Assembly (NCBI GenBank): GCA_030248195.1
Contig: JASAND010026699.1
Location: 1 to 64,000, forward strand
DNA length: 64,000 nt
Source: Trissonchulus latispiculum
Taxonomy: Eukaryota; Nematoda; Enoplea; Enoplida; Ironidae
Reading direction: 5' to 3'
The notes beneath the pieces were generated by a model. The model worked only from the letters and a program-made list of their open reading frames with translations, was not told the DNA's origin and searched no databases. Below are positions 30,768 to 40,640 of this stretch, in pieces (positions within the stretch are counted from its first letter, which is position 1; every line of letters starts with the position of its first letter). A program made the translations under genes and the position numbers.

Positions 30768-31834
30768 ATAAACTATACTACAATCCAGATAAAAGCAGTG
30801 CGTTCACAGGCTTGGTACCTTTATTTAGCGCGGCAAAACGCTTTATGCCAGAAATCTCCATCAAAGATTTTCAAAAATATCTCCAGAAACAATATACATA
30901 TACAATGCACAAACCCATCAGGCGAAACTACCCAAGAAGACGCTATGTTGTTGTGGGCATAGATAAACTGTGGCAAGTTGATTTGGCTGACATGGTCCGA
31001 GTAGCTGAAGAAAATGACGGATACAAATACCTTCTTACATGCGTAGACGCATTCTCCAAATATGCCTGGGTAGTGCCAGTAAAGTCAAAATCGGGTAACG
31101 ATGTGTCCACCGCCTTTCAAATCATATTGGAATGTGGTCGAAGACCGACAAACTTGCAGTCAGACAAGGGAAAGGAATTTCTCAACGCCACGTTTCAGAA
31201 ATTGCTCAAGACTAACAAGATTCACTTTTACACCTGTAACAATCCCGACATTAAATGCAGTCTTGTAGAGCGATTTAACAGGACCATCAAAACGAAACTC
31301 TTCAAGTACTTTACTAAAAATAGAACGTACAGATACATTGATGTACTGCCCCAATTTGTAGCTGGTTATAATAATTCTAAACACCGAAGCATAAAAATGA
31401 CCCCAAATATGGCTTCCGATCCGAAAAACCAAGAAAAAGTGACAATTAATCTGTACGGCACCCACCATCCTTTTCATTGTACTACTCCAAAACTTAGTGT
31501 AGGTGATATTGTAAGAATTAGTCGCTCGAAGGGTATCTTTGAAAAGGGGTATCTTCCAAATTGGTCTGAAGAGCTGTTCAAAATTACAAAGGTTTCACCG
31601 GAGAAACCACCCATGTACGACATTAGTGATTTGCAAGGGGAAGCTGTGGAGGGACGGTTTTACGAACAAGAACTCCAAGTTGTTACTGAACCACAAACTT
31701 ACTGGGTGGAAAAAGTCATAAAAACAAGGGGAAGAGGTAAGCGAAAACAGTATTTTGTAAGGTGGCTAGGATACCCAGACAAATTTAACAGCTGGATTGA
31801 CGAAAATGACGGATTTTTACCTTCATCTACCTAG
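30752..31834 (+). CDS. Polinton integrase with C-terminal chromodomain (360 aa)
   Basis: Retroviral-type integrase: catalytic acids at D77 (QVDLAD), D138 (LQSDKGKEF) and E173 (LVERFNRT), giving the diagnostic 35-residue spacing between the last two. The N-terminal region (1-65) is helical and basic. A C-terminal chromodomain at about residues 309-355 is recognised by YWVEKVIKTRG, then FVRWLGYPDKFNSWI. Chromodomains on integrases target insertion to modified histones. The frame is intact. It inserts the element via its terminal inverted repeats, normally with 5-6 bp target duplications. Confidence 0.93.
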   Translation: MEALLNKLYYNPDKSSAFTGLVPLFSAAKRFMPEISIKDFQKYLQKQYTYTMHKPIRRNYPRRRYVVVGIDKLWQVDLADMVRVAEENDGYKYLLTCVDAFSKYAWVVPVKSKSGNDVSTAFQIILECGRRPTNLQSDKGKEFLNATFQKLLKTNKIHFYTCNNPDIKCSLVERFNRTIKTKLFKYFTKNRTYRYIDVLPQFVAGYNNSKHRSIKMTPNMASDPKNQEKVTINLYGTHHPFHCTTPKLSVGDIVRISRSKGIFEKGYLPNWSEELFKITKVSPEKPPMYDISDLQGEAVEGRFYEQELQVVTEPQTYWVEKVIKTRGRGKRKQYFVRWLGYPDKFNSWIDENDGFLPSST

Positions 31835-32654
31835 CAATACCGAAGGCTTTAACACTCTCAGCAGCTTTCGCGTAAAGCTACCACACCGCATCGACTTGGA
31901 TGGCCCATGGGAAGTAGCACTGGTAGAGTTTATTTATCCCGTGACATGGGCAAATCTAGGCAGAAAAGTAGACGCAATCACGAGTATTCATTTCTCTGAT
32001 GACAGCTCAAAGGCAAAATCGCTACCCTCTCGGCACTACGAAACCGTACAAGACCTTTGTGAGGGTCTAAACAAGAGCATACAGTACATGAAAAATAAAA
32101 CTGGAGAGGTAGCCGAAGTCAAATTCTACTTTGACAACGACCTGCACCGAGTGGTGTTTAAGGTCGTTGAAAACCCAGACAATCTTGAACATCCCAACTT
32201 CTTTAGTGTCAAGTTTAGCGAAAAGTTAGCCTACATGCTCGGATTTAGCGAACGGCTGCTAGATTCACAACCTCCAACAAAAGAAAGGGTAAATATAGAC
32301 GACTGGGACGCGTTAACCTCGTCTGTAACTACACGTCTTGTAACTACACACAAAATTGTCGCCAACGGAGAGCCCGATATGAGGGCAGGATTTTACTCCA
32401 TGTACGTTTACTGTGACATAGTTGCTCCACAAATTCTTGGTAATGTTACTTCCCCATTTCTTAGAGTTGTTCACGTTGAGGGTGAACATGGGGATATTGT
32501 CGATAAAATCTACAACAACCCTCACTACGTGCCTGTCCTAAAGAAGGAGTTTGACACCATCGAAATCAATATAAAGGACGACGTTGAACAACATGTAGGA
32601 TTTAACTACGGAAAAGTGTTTGCAAAGCTACACTTTAGAAGACAACAGCTATGA
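31806..32654 (+). CDS. Penton-like minor capsid protein (282 aa)
   Basis: Starts at the ATG at 31806, inside the end of the integrase ORF (29 bp overlap). The pattern matches the single-jelly-roll minor capsid of Polintons: FYLHLPSNTE near the N-terminus, WEVALVEFIYP, a middle with alternating hydrophobic strands (FYFDNDLHRVVFKV), FSEKLAYMLGF, and later the SMYVYCDIV stretch. The family forms vertex pentons. The frame is intact from start to stop. It ends in an ATGA overlap with the next gene. Confidence 0.85.
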   Translation: MTDFYLHLPSNTEGFNTLSSFRVKLPHRIDLDGPWEVALVEFIYPVTWANLGRKVDAITSIHFSDDSSKAKSLPSRHYETVQDLCEGLNKSIQYMKNKTGEVAEVKFYFDNDLHRVVFKVVENPDNLEHPNFFSVKFSEKLAYMLGFSERLLDSQPPTKERVNIDDWDALTSSVTTRLVTTHKIVANGEPDMRAGFYSMYVYCDIVAPQILGNVTSPFLRVVHVEGEHGDIVDKIYNNPHYVPVLKKEFDTIEINIKDDVEQHVGFNYGKVFAKLHFRRQQL

Positions 32655-33070
32655 GAACTCCATATTATCCCGAAAGCGTGGATACGTGGCACCACAGTTT
32701 GCTACAAACTGGAGGTGCTTACTACAGAGGAGTACCGTATCAAAGAGGAGCCGGATTTGGAAAAGTACTAGGTGGACTATTTAGAGCGATATAGCCTACA
32801 GTACGAAGCATTGGTGCAGAAGTGGGAAAAGAGGCACTTCGCACCGGTTCTGAAGTAGCCCGAGACTATTTGAACAGAGGAGAGGATATTAAGTCTTCTC
32901 TAAAGCGACACTCAAAGAGTGCACTTGGAAGAGCGTTGGAAAATGCCGGCAAAAATATGCAAGAAGGGCAAGGCATTGGAAGAAGAAAGCGTCCAAATAA
33001 CATAAAAACTATAAGCGCAGGAAGCAAATGTAAACGCAGAAAACAACAAGACATATTTACCTACGGCTAA
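32651..33070 (+). pseudogene. Small basic virion protein, pVI-like, with one in-frame TAG
   Basis: The start ATG overlaps the penton stop (ATGA). The N-terminal part is Gly/Tyr-rich and ends in a hydrophobic amphipathic stretch (GFGKVLGGLFRAI). A TAG at 32792-32794 then interrupts, and the same frame continues open to 33070 with GAEVGKEALRTG and a basic tail (GIGRRKRP). Proteins of this layout in Polintons are compared with adenovirus pVI or pX, giving a membrane-lytic or core role. The stop is a single base change from a sense codon. Confidence 0.7.
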
Positions 33071-34339
33071 ACGACTTGACGCGGAATCTAACCCCGGGTT
33101 CAAGAGTGAACTGGACCTATTTACGCTCCCACTGACCCAGGTGGCTGTGGAAAAGGGATATTGGTCTGAAAATTACCCTCAAAATCCTGTAACGAATTCT
33201 GGTCCTTACAGGATACTCGTGCCCAGGGATGTTTACATGCTTGATCTCAACATGCTAATGCAGCTGTAACTGCGGCAGCAGATGGGACTTACCCTGTTGC
33301 ACCAATTAACTTAATTGGAAAGACCCTGTTTGAGCGACTTATTGTGAAACTGTCAGATAAGGAAATTTACAACTCTGGACCTCTTTACTCTTACCAGGCA
33401 TATTTGGAGACACTGCTAAATTACGGATGGGATGCAAAGAACTCACATTTACAACTGGGCCTGTTTCACAAAGATGGTGATTTTAAGCTAGACTCCAAAG
33501 CTAGAAAACGAGCCAAACCGTTTATGGACAACAACACAGTTGAATTGCTGGCACCGTTACACTGCGACCTATTTAAACAAGAACGATACCTACTCAGTGA
33601 CTGCGAACTAGCTCTAGAACTGCATCGCAACAGGGACAACTTTTGCTTAATGAGTAATGGAACAACCTACAAGATACTAATCGATGATATTAGATGGTAC
33701 GTTTGGAAAGTTAAGCCGCAAGAATCTCTGTCGCTCGCTATGGAAAACATACTACAGGCGCCAAATACAGCAAAGTACTATATAAGAAGGATAAAAATGG
33801 CTACACGGCACATTGCAGCCGGGTCTCAGCATATAATTGAAAACTCAATTTACAGTGGCCAGTTGCCGAGAAGGGTAATAATTAGTCTGGTTGACGCTGA
33901 AGCATTTAATGGGGCCTTTACCAAGAACGCACTAAAATTTGAACACTGTAACGTCACAGAGATTGCGCTGAAATGTGGTGACGAGTACGTGCCAAAATAC
34001 CCCCTGAAAATGGACTGGAAGGCGTATCAGTACAGCTTCCCCTTTATGTACCTCAACGAAAACTGTGACATGGCTAATCTTAACAAAGGGATGGATATTT
34101 CTTATTACGATTTTGCGAACGGATATACCCTGTTTACGTTTGACCTCACTGCCGACAATGTAGACACTGGTGCTATGGAACTGATTAGAGAAGGTGATTT
34201 AAGCCTTGCAATGACCCTCAAGGAAGCTTTGCCAGCTGCAGACTTCCCACAAGGAGTCGTTATAATCATATATGGAGAATTTGATAACCTCATTGCAATT
34301 GATGTCAACAGAACGCCATTTTTTGACTACGCGATATGA
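33015..34339 (+). pseudogene. Polinton major capsid protein (double jelly-roll), frame change, no ATG
   Basis: The first frame, open from 33015, has ESNPGFKSELDLFTLPLTQ and GPYRILVPRDVYML. After a frame change at about 33240-33262 the second frame continues with PINLIGKTLFERL and YLETLLNYGWDAK, and runs to the stop at 34339. These are typical landmarks of Polinton major capsid proteins, which form the hexagonal lattice. No in-frame ATG is found upstream, so the start is lost, non-AUG, or supplied by an upstream exon. The 3' end overlaps the protease start in ATGA. Confidence 0.85.
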
Positions 34340-34738
34340 ACAGTAACGAGATTGAGAAGACAATGAAAAGGTGCAAAGACTTCATTGGGGTATTCCCCAG
34401 TGATCAGTTGCCCGAAATCAAGTCCAAACCCGCCTGCTTCATAGCCAATACTGACCCATCTGATAAACCTGGTGAACATTGGGTTGCTCTGTACGTTAAT
34501 GACAACGTAGAGTATTTTGACAGCTATGGACTACCACCGTGGCCTCAATTTGACAAGTACCGAATTAATAAGTACAACAACTACTGCCTCCAGAACTTTG
34601 ATACTAACGTATGCGGAGAGTACTGCATTTACTTTTTACTCAAATACTGCCACGGACACAGCCTCGACTCTAATTGTGGACTTTCTCAGAAAGTGCGACA
34701 ACGACAGGATCGTAAAGAAGTTTGTGGATAGAATATGA
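34336..34738 (+). pseudogene. Adenain-type cysteine protease (capsid maturation), late frame change
   Basis: Catalytic residues in order: H48 (EHWVAL), D62 (FDSYGLPPW) and C93 (NVCGEYCIYFLL), the adenovirus-protease arrangement. The frame then shifts between about 34660 and 34690. In the other frame DFLRKCDNDRIVKKFV is the usual C-terminal helix, and its TGA at 34736-34738 sits in an ATGA overlap with the next ORF, which supports that frame as the original. The family matures capsid proteins. Length is close to the usual 135-140 aa. Confidence 0.88.
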
Positions 34739-35322
34739 CAAACAGCAGTAGGAGGACAGTGTTGCAAATGCAGATCGTCAACGTTGTGCTTACAGGGAAA
34801 TTGGGAAAACAAATCGACTTGACTGAACTGGACGATGTTTACTATCAACCTAAACGATTTAGTGGAGCAATATTAGAGCTCTATGATAGATGCACCTGCC
34901 TCATATTCAAAAATGGATCGTTCAACTGTGTTGGGTCTACCTCAGTGGAAAGTGTAATAGAAAACGCGCACAAACTGGCAGAGCAGATGAAGACTTCATT
35001 GGAACATCATAGGATATGCAACATTGTATGCTCAAACAGATCCAATTCTTCGGTAAATCTGCGCTCACTTTATGAGTCCCTAAGACCTATGGGCTATGTA
35101 ATGATGGATGACGAAATGTTTAGCGGAATGACCTGGAAACTGTATGGAGGTACAGTCAGACTGTTTCACAATGGGCGATACTTTATCACCGGAGTCAAAA
35201 CTGAAGCTCAAGCACAGAAAATCGATGGCAGGGTGCAACAAATATGCAATATTAATAAAAGGAAAGACTGCAGTCCAACAACAACCACAACAACAACTAC
35301 TAAACCGCAATGGAATACCTAA
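34735..35322 (+). CDS. TATA-binding-protein-like protein (195 aa)
   Basis: Two TBP-type half-repeats can be read. The first (about residues 13-88) has IVNVVLTGKLGKQIDL, YQPKRFSGAI, CLIFKNGSFNCVGSTS. The second (about 93-170) has ICNIVCSN, then FSGMTWKL, VRLFHNGRYFITGVKT. In TBP the same positions carry N-I-V, the PxRF turn, the LIF.SG...TGA strand and the E.FPGL loop. The C-terminus is a poly-Thr tail. Length matches the conserved TBP core. TBP bends TATA promoters to start transcription, so a viral version could bind the element's own promoters. The frame is intact. It starts in ATGA overlap with the protease. Confidence 0.72.
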   Translation: MTNSSRRTVLQMQIVNVVLTGKLGKQIDLTELDDVYYQPKRFSGAILELYDRCTCLIFKNGSFNCVGSTSVESVIENAHKLAEQMKTSLEHHRICNIVCSNRSNSSVNLRSLYESLRPMGYVMMDDEMFSGMTWKLYGGTVRLFHNGRYFITGVKTEAQAQKIDGRVQQICNINKRKDCSPTTTTTTTTKPQWNT

Positions 35323-35594
35323 CAAAACAAGATTACACCGTATCTACTGCCAATCTGAGATGCGTGGAAGCGGAGCTGACTACAGCGGAAGATGACGTAT
35401 TGGAGGCCTACGACGTGAAGGACTTTATGCTACAAACGTTTCGTGACTGGATTGATGGCGACAGGATGTACCTACTCATAACAGACTGCTTTCACGTGGT
35501 CTTTAAAGGATGGGTCACAAAATCAACGATAACGGAAGTGTGCTCCTTCCCGCACAGACAAAAGCTAACCGTACTGGCCTTTCACCTTGGCTAA
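35310..35594 (+). CDS. Unknown small acidic protein (94 aa)
   Basis: Starts inside the last codons of the TBP-like gene (13 bp overlap) and ends at the close of the plus-strand gene block. Acidic N-terminal half, then a hydrophobic segment (MYLLITDCFHVVFKGWV). No family is recognised. The tight overlap with its neighbours suggests it is a real gene of the element. A hairpin-forming CCTCGAAAGAGG follows at about 35610. Confidence 0.5.
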   Translation: MEYLTKQDYTVSTANLRCVEAELTTAEDDVLEAYDVKDFMLQTFRDWIDGDRMYLLITDCFHVVFKGWVTKSTITEVCSFPHRQKLTVLAFHLG

Positions 35595-35650
35595 ACAGCA
35601 GTGTAAAACCTCGAAAGAGGTTCCGCTTGATGCCATCTTGTGGCGGAAAG

Positions 35651-35668
35651 CTTTATTGAAAAACAACA
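35651..35668 (-). promoter_or_regulatory. Polyadenylation signal for the minus-strand zinc-finger gene
   Basis: On the minus strand TTTTTCAATAAAGC lies about 30 bases after the stop at 35689, giving a consensus AATAAA in the expected place. It supports the gene ending naturally after its PolB N-terminal-like region. Confidence 0.6.
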
Positions 35669-35688
35669 CACAACACAATACATAGTTT

Positions 35689-36648
35689 CTACATTATAGG
35701 GTAGTCATTCAGTCTGTCAATAACAATTGCCATATTTGTGATTCTTTCCACCACATATTTAGACCCAGGTCTTTGTTGTCTTTGTCTCTTAGCCCATTCC
35801 AAAATATCAGTCATGTCCAGTGTATCCATTAATTTACCAAATTCAGCTTTATTCCCAACAAGCCTTGGTCGATCAAAAATATTGGTGTTACCACTGGCAT
35901 AGTAATAGGTTAGTTCATTTGTAAGGGCATTTCGTAGCACGTAAGCGAAATAGATGCTCCACTTGCCCACATGCGTTTGACGTTTGAAGATGTGTTCGCA
36001 GTAGCCCTTAATTTCCTCCAAGTTCATTGCTGTTAGTCGATAGTTGTGACGATCTTGATTTTTCGGTGGCTTGGTTATATGATGATGGGTTTGAATAAGT
36101 TGCCAGTACTCATGATATATGTTGTCCATTTCATCTCCCAGGATCACGGGAGTTTCTTCATCTTCTTGCAGATCATACATAATCTTATCATCGCTGGTTG
36201 GCTCTTTGCGTGGTGGTCCTTTCTTCGACCTCGTTTTTTCCTTCTGTTCATCGCTCGAAAATACGTTTACACTCCATACACTCAAACTTTGGACAGCTTT
36301 TCAGTTTCTCCAAATGCCGTTGAAGCGCATCCATTCTGTAGAACTTTACATAGCAGTGATCACATCTCGTGAAATTGGTCTAAAACAAAAAAATTGAATC
36401 AGGTGATCGCAAAAGAGGATTAAATTTGCAAACTGTTGTGATAAAAACTTTAACTGAAGGATACTTACCGTTAAATTGTTGCTGCCTCCGTCACAGATTT
36501 TGTTGTGTCGTTTGAGACTGTCCTTTCGACTGTAATGGTTCCCACACTTGATACAGTCAACAGGCTTCGCTTCGTGTACAGATATCTTGTGTCGTTTCAA
36601 GCTTTCTTTATGAGCAAACACTTTGTCACATAAGTCACATGTAAACAT
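35689..36648 (-). pseudogene. C2H2 zinc-finger protein with PolB N-terminal-like region, polymerase core absent
   Basis: Exon 1 (36648-36469) has two C2H2 fingers (CDLCDKVFAHKESLKRH and CIKCGNHYSRKDSLKRH). It is spliced (GTAAGTAT at 36468, acceptor near 36380, phase 0) to an exon with a third finger (CDHCYVKFYRMDALQRH). After a frame change near 36250-36285 the reading continues with YWQLIQTHHHI, a FAYVLRNALTNELTYYYASGNT segment split in family fashion, and ILEWAKRQRQQRPGSKYVV. As I recall, the same combination begins Polinton DNA polymerase B proteins. Here a stop follows directly, then AATAAA, and no exonuclease or polymerase motifs exist anywhere in the element. Confidence 0.7.
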
Positions 36649-36710
36649 GTTGCTTCACTTCAGCCACCTCACTTTGTAGTGCAATTGCAAATAATACTAC
36701 CACTTAAAAA

Positions 36711-36895
36711 CTGGTTTTATCTAGTTTAAAATGATTACGCTATTTAGTTTAAAGTGATTACGCATAAGTTGCAATCATCAAAACCGGTTTTGTCTAGCTT
36801 TAAATGATTACGCTATTTAGTTTAAAGTGATTACACATAAGTTGCAATCATGGTGTTTTTCATGTCGTTATGCCCTGAGGCAGTGTACACAGTTT
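36711..36895. repeat. Right inverted subterminal repeat, internally duplicated
   Basis: About 75 bp (AACTGGTTTTATCTAGTTTAA, then ATTACGCTATTTAG, then GCATAAGTTGCAATCAT) is present twice in tandem (36711-36785 and 36786-36853), then CATGTCGTTATG and CCTGAGGCAGTGT follow as in the left end. An ORF relic of the left terminal gene continues to about 37110, where homology ends. Confidence 0.7.
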
Positions 36896-37110
36896 AGAGC
36901 GCGTATTGTCATTTTAACTTGTGCACTATTGTAATCAAGCTGCGATGAATTGTATTGGTTTTGCTACTACGACGTACGACGGTATTCATCATATGGGTGA
37001 AGTGCCCATGGAAACTACAGTGGCCGTTCGTTTCCCCTGTGGAAATGTTGCTCAACGGACATTTCACATTCGAGAGTTTTATAACATATCAAATCATCGA
37101 TTGTTTGCTT
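36863..37110 (+). pseudogene. Decayed right-end copy of the terminal-repeat ORF
   Basis: Starts MSLCPEAV like the 26055-26630 protein, hits a stop within 11 codons, and then shows related words in shifted frames: MGEVPMETTVAVRFPCGN parallels the left copy's MGDVTMEMTILILLPNGH. Homology ends after a shared NHR/SIRR region near 37100, just before a short AGCAA repeat, so the right end of the element is truncated. Confidence 0.65.
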
Positions 37111-37211
37111 AGCAAAGCAAAGCAAAGCAAACTAAATAGCTAAAACTTAAATTGCCAAAATTTCGATGCTCCAAACTAATTTGTCTACTAAACTACTTTT
37201 GTCTACTTTAG

Positions 37212-38478
37212 CGATTTGGCCGCTCGCAACTGCCTGCTGACAGAAGATTTGCGACTGAAAATCGCTGACTTTGGCCTAAGTCGGCTGGGCGAGGAATTCA
37301 AAATCGCCCAGGCCATAAAATTGCCGGTCAGATGGACAGCACCGGAGGTCTTCGCCATATCGACCTACTTTCTGGCCTCTGATGTTTGGAGCTTTGGAGT
37401 GCTGATGTGGGAGATTTTCACCAACGGTCAACAGCCCTATAAAGGAATGACAACGTCACAGATTGTCAGATTCATACGCGACGGTGTGCAGCAAGATTAC
37501 TCAATACTAAGGAAGCATAATTGATACTAAGCTAAAAACTGCAGGCTAAGAGATAAGCGCTAAGAGTAGTCTTGAGTAGAGTAGAGTTCAAAATTGACTC
37601 TTTTAACGTACTTTGCTCTGCAATTCGTTTGAGACTTAATGCGGAAAGCTTAGTCAATTTTGGTAAAGCATAATTGCTACTAAACTAAGTTATTAAGAAA
37701 CTGTGCGCTAAGTTAGCCTTGAGCCAATAGACTAATATTAAGAATTCTTTTACCCACTAATCACTAATTAGGAATACCGAAAGATTAACTAATTACTAAC
37801 AGTAAATCATTAGTTTTTAATAACTCGAGCTTGCACACCCCTTCACCTTCAGCATATCATTTCTGTATCACTAGCGCACATTTTTTCTTATAGTGAGTTA
37901 CACACCATGCAATCTCTACAATCTAACGAGTGGAATGCATATTTTTTGCACTGTGCAAGGAATTTGTGAGGATTACTGCCCTAAGCAACAGTGACAGAAC
38001 GGTTTTCGACGTTTCCAATTATTTTCCGAGGCACATTTCATCAGAGAAACTCACAGGGTCAGGGTTCTACTTTGCAAATTTCCACAGTATTTCCACGAGC
38101 GAACAATTAAGCAAATGACTTGTCAGAAGCCATTAGTTTCGGTGTTGCATTTGCTATTTTCTGACACGCCATTACCTCGAGCTATACTCTTCTAATTATA
38201 TCTAATTGTGCTAAATTGTGCTTAGGTTTATTAGTCTGTTGAGTCAGTGTTCATCTTTTAGGTAAACGGCTGTCTTTGGAGCCCGAGCTGAAAGTCCCTC
38301 AAGAAATGCAGCAACTGATGCAGGAGTGTTGGACTTTTAAGCACACCAGTCGACCCTCATTTGCCTACGTTCGTCGTAGAATAGAACAGTATTTGGACAA
38401 AGTCGTGTTGAACTCTCTGAAAGTGAAGGCTACTTCAACTGCTAAAGAAGTGGATGCTATTGACAATAAAAACAGTTA
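37212..38478 (+). CDS. Cytoplasmic tyrosine kinase, last two exons of the catalytic domain
   Basis: Exon A (37212-37483) starts after CTACTTTAG and completes an Arg codon, giving the catalytic loop RDLAARN, DFGLSRLGEEF, LPVRWTAPEV and DVWSFGVLMWEIF. Exon B (38262-38478) starts after TCTTTTAG. The junction GAC G/GT AAA keeps the frame and produces the IRDGKRL segment, then CW..... RPSF and the stop. The AARN in the catalytic loop and WTAPE mark a tyrosine kinase, nearest to Fes/Fer or the related nematode expansions. The intron (37484-38261) has no ORF. Upstream exons (G-loop, SH2) are not found; the Polinton right end lies 100 bp away, so they lie farther left or are lost. Confidence 0.85.
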
Positions 38479-38479
38479 A

Positions 38480-40640
38480 TGTGTTTAGGCTTACTTTGGT
38501 GGCAATGAGTTAACGTAGGTATTTGTACGTTCTATTTGGTATTCCAGCAACAGTAGGAACAGTTAACCCGGACTACCGCAGCGTAGTTTTGGCTTAGCTT
38601 CTGCTGTTTAGCATAACAAGATTTGGAGTTCATTTTAAGCTTAGTTGCCCTAAAATGGAAATTTCTCATTGTTGATTTTCAACCCGGCTGGCAGCCGACA
38701 AGGGTTGGCAAGCGAAAGGGATGGGTCCATAGGCTTGCACAGTATTAGTTTCTGTTTCAGCGCAGAATTTGTTGTTAGGATGCGTGCTAGTAGTGATTAG
38801 AGGCTTGTTGGTCATAAAAATGCATAACATAGATTTATTAGGTAATGTTGACTATGCTTACGTGCTCAAAGTAAGAACAGTATGAAGATTGTAAATTTGG
38901 GTATTTGTTGCCATGTTTGCGACAGCAGTGGGTGCTGCAAAAACCGGACAGCGGTTGTATTGTTTACTGTGTGTCGAAGCAAGCTAAGGTTAGGCTTATT
39001 GTAATACTGTGTCTGAAAGGCTTAAGGTGCATTCGTAGTTCCTGTCGCAAGCAGACGCGCGTAGACGGGGGGACCGTTTCGTGTGACACTGTATGATTTG
39101 CACACTACCGCCTTTCGTCTTTTCCCCCCTTTGAATCTGAGACTTCTTTGAACCTGAGACTATCTCTTTTCGCTCATGATGTACTTTCTACTCTTTTATT
39201 CTTCTGTATTTCAGTATTCTATTCTTCATCTCCCTGGGTATCCTCCTTTGTCATACAAAATACAATCTGTACGCAGAGAAAACTTCTAAGACTGAAATCG
39301 GACGACTGAAGAGAGATGAGGGACACGGAGATACTATTTTATTCGTCCATTTAGGGACGTTTGCTTACACTTCTCTATTTTACTCTAGGTCACTGTTGAG
39401 CAACTCAATACTAGTAAATAGTCAATCTAATTATTTAGGTCTAGGTACCATTTCCATCTAAACCTAAATTAATCAAGGTCCACATGATTTACTTCCAAAA
39501 TATACATGCCTACTGCAAAACAACAAAACAATGCAGTGAGACATAATCTAAACACAGTTCGATTTAAGTAATACGTAGATTCGTTGATGGTTTCGTTCGC
39601 TTTTCAAGTACTGACACAAATAAAGAAAAAAAAAACGACACAAAATAGTTCATTGTTGTGAACACGCGATTTCGTTTGGCAAATAGAGATTTCGTTTGGC
39701 AAATGAAATCTGATTTCTGTCTTCATTCGCCAAATATGACCTCACTCCGATTCAGTAGACACCAGGAGCCCTAAAAGCGGAAAAAGTATCGGTACAAAGG
39801 AATGGTTCGCAAAACAAAAAGCTTGTGCTAAATCTCTGCGATGACTGAAGTTTGTCTCATTCTATATTGTTTTTCCTGTCCTTTTTTCGCTTCTGCCGAA
39901 GTTAACTTATTTTCAATTCTGAATGCGGAAAAGGCATAGCTATACGGAGAAAAGATTAAGTTATCAGGCAAAAATGATACATCTATCTCTTCCCCCCCCC
40001 TTGGCACATCGCATATGCATAGAATCTACGACACACGTACAAGGGAGTAGCTATGCGAAAGACGAGTGTATATGGGACTGCAAAGCCCCTAGAAAGTGTA
40101 AAAGAATCAGTACAAAACAACGGCCCCTAAAACAATTGATCTACCCCCCTAAGCCACATATTCGTGAATTGCACAACGCACAGAGAAAGGGCTTAGCTAC
40201 AATGAAGACGAATCTGCATATAGCTTGTGACAGTAGAAGTTTTATGCATATGCATGATTTACAACATAATAGTGAGACAGGCTTGGTAGAAAACTCATTC
40301 GTTGCAGTAAGCGTAAACTAATTTGCATAAACTGTGTATATTTTCTCTTTTCTCCACTGGGTGATTTCTGCCATTTTCGCCATTTGTGTGTGTGTGCGTG
40401 TGTACGCCACGAGGTGTATGTTTAGAAAAGTGTCCAAATTTTATGGCGAAGCTCGCCATTTTCGCCATTTTCTCTGATGAAATTTTCATGCAAATCAGTA
40501 CTTATAAAGGAGAAAGGGTTAACAAAATGTTCCTTGATTACAATGGTACTCATCAATACACTAGAAAGATTAGACCAGAAAATCAATAATCTTAGGTTGC
40601 GTATGTTGATATGTTAATTACATCCGTGGCTTTATATTAC
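38480..40640. other. No gene recognised
   Basis: AT-rich sequence after the kinase. There are only short ORFs without domains, a C-run at about 39995 and a TG-rich stretch at about 40385. I see no convincing repeat or exon. Confidence 0.5.

Larger units (their letters stand above)
26000..37110 (+). mobile_element. Polinton/Maverick (adintovirus-like) element without a DNA polymerase core
   Basis: Carries the self-synthesising set: FtsK/HerA-type packaging ATPase, retroviral-type integrase with chromodomain, penton-like and double-jelly-roll-like capsid proteins, and an adenain-type protease, all on the plus strand between 29138 and 34738. The ends share inverted sequences. The protein-primed DNA polymerase B is absent; only an N-terminal zinc-finger part is found (35689-36648, minus). 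Extra genes are NADAR-like, TBP-like and possibly Bcl-2-like. At 11 kb it is shorter than the usual 15-20 kb. At least six genes carry one lesion each, so this copy is inactive. The outer ends were not resolved and the right end looks truncated. Confidence 0.85.

Noticed and set aside
26000..37110. Prophage or bacterial integrated element
   Set aside because: The integrase with chromodomain, the intron in the zinc-finger gene, AATAAA and the Polinton capsid set are eukaryotic.
39923..40321. 132-codon plus-strand ORF
   Set aside because: Composition is not protein-like, there is no domain or neighbour support, and it lies in an otherwise empty AT-rich region.
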